This document shows, one piece after another, positions 59,691-64,000 of a stretch of DNA of 64,000 nt. Numbering within the stretch: position 1 is the first letter of the stretch; each line of letters begins with the position of its first letter. This DNA comes from Tillus elongatus (lineage: Eukaryota; Arthropoda; Insecta; Coleoptera; Cleridae). Below the pieces are notes generated by a model, which saw only the letters and a list, made by a program, of their open reading frames with translations, did no database searches and was not told the DNA's origin. Both the position numbers and the translations under genes were made by a program. The stretch covers positions 17,413,565 through 17,477,564 of the forward strand of contig OZ023266.1 in the NCBI GenBank assembly GCA_964006375.1, given 5' to 3'.

Positions 59691-61552
59691 CAGCGTGGCA
59701 CATTGAAAACGAAACAGGCCGATTTGCGTCCAGAGAATTTTTTTTAAGAAACGCTGGAACACGCAATTTTAATATTGAGGGGGGGCATGTTTTGACATAA
59801 AACTCAACTTTGTCACATCAACCCCTTAAGGGTGGTAAATAGGGAACATGGGTCGAGTGTGACATCATTTGAAAGCTCTTTCTTTTCTGAATTCAGCACA
59901 CAAATTTTTTTGGGAGTTTTATCAACTCATTTAAAAATTATTCACAGTTGAAGTTGCAAGAACGTATTTCATTCATTGTGATAAGAAATCCACTAATTAG
60001 TAAATTAAAAAAAAAACAAACTAAAAAACAAAACCAAACGTTCAAAAATGTTTATTCAGTGTTCAAATTGTTGACCACCAGCTTCCATACAAAAGTACAA
60101 ATTTGGTTCAAAACGAGCTCTGACATTCTGGAGCATTTGTGGAGTTATTAGATGGCATTCTTCAACAATGCGTCCTCTTAATTCTTCCAGAGACTCCGGT
60201 TCTGTTGCGTAAATTCTACTCTTTAAATGGCCCCATAGAAAGAAGTCTAAAGGAGTTAAATCCGGTGATCTAGGGGGCCACTCAATAGCACTTCTACGCC
60301 CAATCCACTGTCCTGGAAACTCTGTTCAAAAACTCCCTAACACGTTGTGAACAATGCAGAGGAGCTCCATCTTGTTGAAACACTAACTGATTTTCTTGAT
60401 AGCGATCATCGTTTTCAACAATGTCAATTAGTAGAGGATAAACGATATCTTTTAGTAACTCCAAATACGTTTTGCCACTCAAATTGCCATCAAGAAAAAT
60501 TGGTCCGATTAAACGGTCTCCAAAAATGCCAGTCCAGACATTCCATTTCTGTGGTTTGAGTGTGGGCTTCATGAACATTTCTTGGATTATTATCTGCCCA
60601 ATAACGACAATTATGACGATTGACTGTAGAGTTTAATAAAAACGTACACTCGTCTGAAAAACAGATATTGAACAGAAAGTTCCCGTTATCAGCTATTCGT
60701 GCAGTCTTCACAAAACTCCAGCCACCGATCAAAATCATCTTCATTCAGTTGTTGTACAAGATGAATTTTATACGGGTGAAATTTATGATGCTTCAATATT
60801 CGCTGAATAGTTCTTCTTTTGATGTTTGAAACAGTGGCCTATTTTCTCGTGCTCAAAGTTGGGTCTGCAGCAATTTGTCCTAAAACTTCAGTCTCGGTAG
60901 TCTCATTTCTAACGGGAAATTCACGTTCAGGCTCCCGTTTTTTGTTGGATACTGAACCACTTTGTCGAAACTTTGCAACTAACTCCAAAATCTATTTTCT
61001 GTTAACATGTCTGTCTGTTCATTAAACAAATTTGCAGTACGGTTGGCAGTCATCGTTTTTGAAAAAAAGTAATTATTTCAACTCTTTCTTCTACAGAATA
61101 CACCATTGTGAAATTAATTTTTGGTAGAACTATCAAGTATCAAACCGACCGATAAACTGAAATAATAAACCGCATTTCTCATTCCGATAAGAAATGTTCT
61201 GATAGTCAATTTTTTGTTTACAAAAAACAGTGACTATCAACACATTTCTTATCGAAATGAGTTAAATGCGTTTTTGCATCTTCAACTGTGAATAATTTTT
61301 AAACGAGTTGATAAAACTTCCAAAAAAATTAGTGTGCTGAATTCAGAAAAGAAAGAGCTTTCAAATGATGTAACCCATGTTCCCTATTTAGAATATAAGG
61401 GTTGTTATCACCACCCTTAAGGGGTTGATGTGACAAAGTTGAGTTTTATGTCAAAACATGTCCCCCTCGATATTAAAATTGACGTTTCAGCGTTTCTTTA
61501 AAAAAAATTCTCTGGACGCAAATCGGTGTGTTTCGTTTTCAATGCGCCACGC
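59691..61552 (-). mobile_element. DD41D mariner copy D, both ends
   Basis: About 1.86 kb with terminal repeats (GCGTGGCACATTGAAAACGA at 59693; complement ending near 61552) and TA-rich flanks. The left repeat has lost about 20 bp after GGGTGGT near 59835. The 5' hairpin is at about 61176-61268. Confidence 0.9.
60050..61106 (-). pseudogene. DD41D mariner transposase, copy D
   Basis: The ATG of the [11 protein letters not shown] start is kept at about 61106, but a deletion in the T-run near 61068 shifts the frame, and TGTCTGTTC near 61013 is missing bases. The KKR joint has the correct six A. Frames then give FSDECTFLLNS, RYWADNNPRN, FGDRLIGPIFLDGNLSGKTY, FQQDGAPLHCSQRVREFLN and, after another frameshift near 60322, the third Asp block. 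It ends early at TTCAAATTGTTGACC. Inactive; roughly as diverged as copy A. Confidence 0.88.
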
Positions 61553-62005
61553 TATATATAAAATGACATTTTGTAAACAAATGCAAAATAGGTTTAGTAA
61601 TTATTTTAGAGTTTGCCACTGAACATGTTCATAGTTTAAAGATCTTATTTAGTGTAGATATAAGCTAGCTTATAGTTAACGTATGCATGTTGGGACAACA
61701 ACTGTATATTATATTGTTGTGGGTCTATTAGTAATAAGTTGTATAATGCTTCCTACAAGTACCGTACTGTTGCTGACATCAATAGTGCTGGTGTGATTGG
61801 GAAGCAGATTAATTAACTGTGATGCAATAGTGGTAACACTCATTGTTATCTCTAAAGAAATGCAGTTGACATTTTATTATTGTAACATTTATTATGTCTC
61901 ACGCATGTCAAAACAAATTATAACAAGTAAATCTGGTTTTATGGGATCTTGGAAGAGCTTTCCAGTTTGTCTTATAGCCTGCTGAATAACTAAAATTTAT
62001 CGGAA
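61553..62005. other. Unassigned stretch
   Basis: Nothing recognised. Confidence 0.3.
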
Positions 62006-62007
62006 AT

Positions 62008-62270
62008 GTATGCATTGATTCATTGATTGTTGTTGCCCTTACTTGGTGAAACTGGTCCATACTACATACAGACTTGGAGACTACTTCTCTGGCTTCACTG
62101 TTGGTTTTCGTTGGTGAAGGACGTAGCCAGCGCATCCTAGAACATCCAGAATTCGTAAGGGCCACTTGCTCCAGTTAGCTTACATGCTGGCTAATTCCTT
62201 CACCAACGAAAACCAACAGTGAAGCCAGAGTAGTCTCCAAGTCTGTATGTAGTATGCATTGATTCATCAT
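62008..62270. repeat. Inverted repeat between 15-bp direct repeats
   Basis: Arms of about 58 bp (ACTACATACAGACTTGGAGA to TTGGTGAAGGA at 62059-62119, inverted at about 62197-62256) surround a spacer of about 80 bp. GTATGCATTGATTCAT occurs at about 62006-62022 and again at 62253-62269. Confidence 0.75.
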
Positions 62271-62395
62271 TAAGTTTTAGATCTTCCTGATTCTTGGGTT
62301 TGCTGTCAATAATTTCAACTCCCATAATTTAAGGATGACAGATCTTTGATTGAAAGAATTTTTTGGTGTGATTTTTTTTTTTTTTTTGGTTGTAT

Positions 62396-63321
62396 GGTGA
62401 ATTTGCACTTCAAGGAGGGTTTTTACGTGAGTTTTTTTCAGAAATAGACTTAGAACCCCCCTTGGATGCAGGAACCACAAGAAACATTTCTTGCAAAGAA
62501 CCCCCAAGAAAGTTACGGGACCAGGAGTGAATAGGAGTACTGGGCGGGGAAGAATAAAAAGGAAATATGAGCAGAAAATGCGGAAAAAACAGCTTAGTCG
62601 CACCTCAAAAAGATGCCTTTTTTACATTTTGCAACCATTTCTCTTTTAAAGCCTGTCTACCCCACACAGCACCCCTATTCGACCCAGCTTCTGTAACTTT
62701 CTTATGGGTTGTTCCCAGGAAATTTTCTTGTGGTTTATGCATTGAGAGTGGTTGTTGGCATGGGGGAGGGGAAGGAAAATCCCCACGATGAAATAGCAGA
62801 GTGTAATCTGATAAATAGACAGTGATAGGTAACTGCAGGTGAAGGGGTGTACCGGGGAAGGGACGTGTAATACAGCAAGTGAAAAAAATAGAGAAATTGT
62901 GGGGAAAAAATATATTTAACTTAGTGCACCAGGCCAGGTGCCATGTTTAAATGTAAATAATTCAACAAAGACAATGAAGCAAAAGGATGGTCGTAGGCAT
63001 GTAGGAGGGGAAGGAAAACCCCCACAACGAAGTAGCAGACCAACCCCCGCACGGCACCTCCCAGTAAAAAACTCGTCTGAGTACGTGGAAAGGAGTGTAC
63101 TGGGAAAGGAGCACATAAGATAGCAAGCGAAAAAATTAAGAAATTGTGAAAAGAAATTTGTTAGCTTACCAGCAGGTCAGCGAAGAAGTTTAAATGTAAA
63201 TAACTCGGCTAAGACAAGGAAGCAAAAGATAGAAAGAGTGTCAGCATGCTTGTAAGATTCCAAACTTTATCAGCAGTGGATTTATCTAAAACTGTCCGGG
63301 AGGTAAACTGCGAATTCACCC
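62396..63321. mobile_element. Foldback DNA element, copy 2
   Basis: The left end GGTGAATTTGCAC and right end GCGAATTCACC are inverted copies. The inner palindrome (CCAAGAAAGTTACGGGA..., complement AAGAAAGTTACAGAAG near 62700) and the right part match the element at 54490-55475. No protein. Confidence 0.7.
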
Positions 63322-63623
63322 CCCCCCCTTTTTTTTTTAGTGAACAGTTGTTTTTATAATAAGTATAAAGTAGAAGCCTTGCAAAATTTGATTGCTGAAT
63401 TTCGTGATGAATATCCCAACTTTGTTTTTAATCATGTTTTCTATTATCAAAGTTTATTTTTAAATAGGAGTCATTGCATTCCTTAAGAATTTTGATTAAA
63501 TAAGTAAGGTTATTGTTATAAATTTTGTAACGTTTTTTTTTAAATATAGCACATAATTAATTACTGTGTTATCTCATAATTTACTTGATAAGAAAACTTT
63601 ATAAATATATTTGTTTTGCATTA

Positions 63624-64000
63624 TTAGCGAATTTAAAAAAAAATTGGCTAATGAGATCTGTGTTTTTGATGAGTACCTTCCTTTTGCAAGTGGCTTGGAT
63701 AAGTTCGTTAGCCAGGAGAATCGAACCAGGTTTTCCCGGAAAATTTTGTTTTCTCTCTAAAAAAAATTCATATCTCAGTAAATAACAAAGTAAGGGCAAC
63801 CAAATTTGATACGCGTGTTTGTATTATAAAGAGTGAACTCTGTACCCAAATTTAGGTATCTAGCCTAAAAGACAACGAAGTTACGGGCAGTTAAAGAAAC
63901 AAATTTTGGAGTTTTCCTCAAAACGTGAAACTCGCAATTTTAAACGTCAAAATTGGCAATGTTTAGACAAAGAACGTGAAACAAATACCGATTGTGAAAA
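63624..64000 (+). mobile_element. TA-core element (HINE-like) without TA, runs off the window
   Basis: TTAGCGAATTTAAAAAAAAA/TTGGCTAATGAGATCTGTG (degenerate hairpin) is joined directly to GAGTACCTTCCTTTTGCAAG and the family arm, with the TA array missing. It continues beyond 64000. Confidence 0.7.

Noticed and set aside
62277..63123. Frames of 61-108 codons at 62277-63123
   Set aside because: They lie in the foldback element and its complement; no domain or start context.

Overview
The window is nuclear DNA of a eukaryote, almost certainly an arthropod and most likely an insect. It is A+T rich, has spliced genes, and is packed with insect-type transposable elements: several kinds of Tc1/mariner transposase, non-LTR retrotransposons, a Penelope-like element, a pogo/Tigger transposase, and many AT-rich miniature elements built around long (TA)n arrays. 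I cannot assign the order or species from the sequence.

Host genes are scarce. At the left edge, on the minus strand, lies the first coding exon of a cystathionine gamma-lyase gene (508-714), whose remaining exons lie beyond position 1. Around 53.0-53.5 kb on the plus strand two small segments fit together as a possible gene start (ATG, strong donor, acceptor, second donor), but the product is unknown. Everything else is transposon sequence, simple repeats, or sequence without a recognisable gene.

Layout: 0.7-3 kb non-coding with a decayed mariner-type transposase; 3.4-5.3 kb a decayed CR1/Jockey-group LINE (called LINE-1 here); 6.6-8 kb a minus-strand LINE-1 copy that kept endonuclease and 3' end but lost its reverse transcriptase; 10.2-11.4 kb a transposase with only three stop codons; 12.7-16.6 kb TA-core elements, one split by a DD41D mariner; 17.1-19.1 kb a second DD41D mariner, nearly complete; 19.1-20.5 kb a Penelope-like element; 20.7-22.8 kb a second LINE; 23.2-26.2 kb TA-core element and a truncated DD41D copy; 26.3-28.2 kb a pogo-type transposase with a PHD-like finger, split by (TA)n; 28.7-33 kb a Jockey element interrupted by a LINE-1 copy with a long open frame; 33-46.7 kb a dense field of TA-core and miniature elements, a 0.9 kb palindrome and another mariner-type fossil; 47-51.5 kb small inverted repeats and mariner fragments; 51.5-57.9 kb mostly unique DNA with a foldback element, a short retroposon and a 965-bp DNA transposon; 57.9-64 kb a LINE-1 3' end, tandem duplications, a fourth DD41D copy and a second foldback element.

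The most interesting structure is the TA-core family. At least a dozen copies share one end with a short hairpin (AGTGAATTTTC and its complement, followed by GAGATCC) and a central TA array. The clearest complete copies also share a second end reading CTGGACGCAGCAAGTGCG. This is the architecture of non-autonomous Helentron/DINE-1-like elements (inference). TA arrays also sit at unrelated seeds (inside a miniature element and inside transposase codons), and three other insertions landed in TA tracts, so TA tracts both grow here and act as landing sites.
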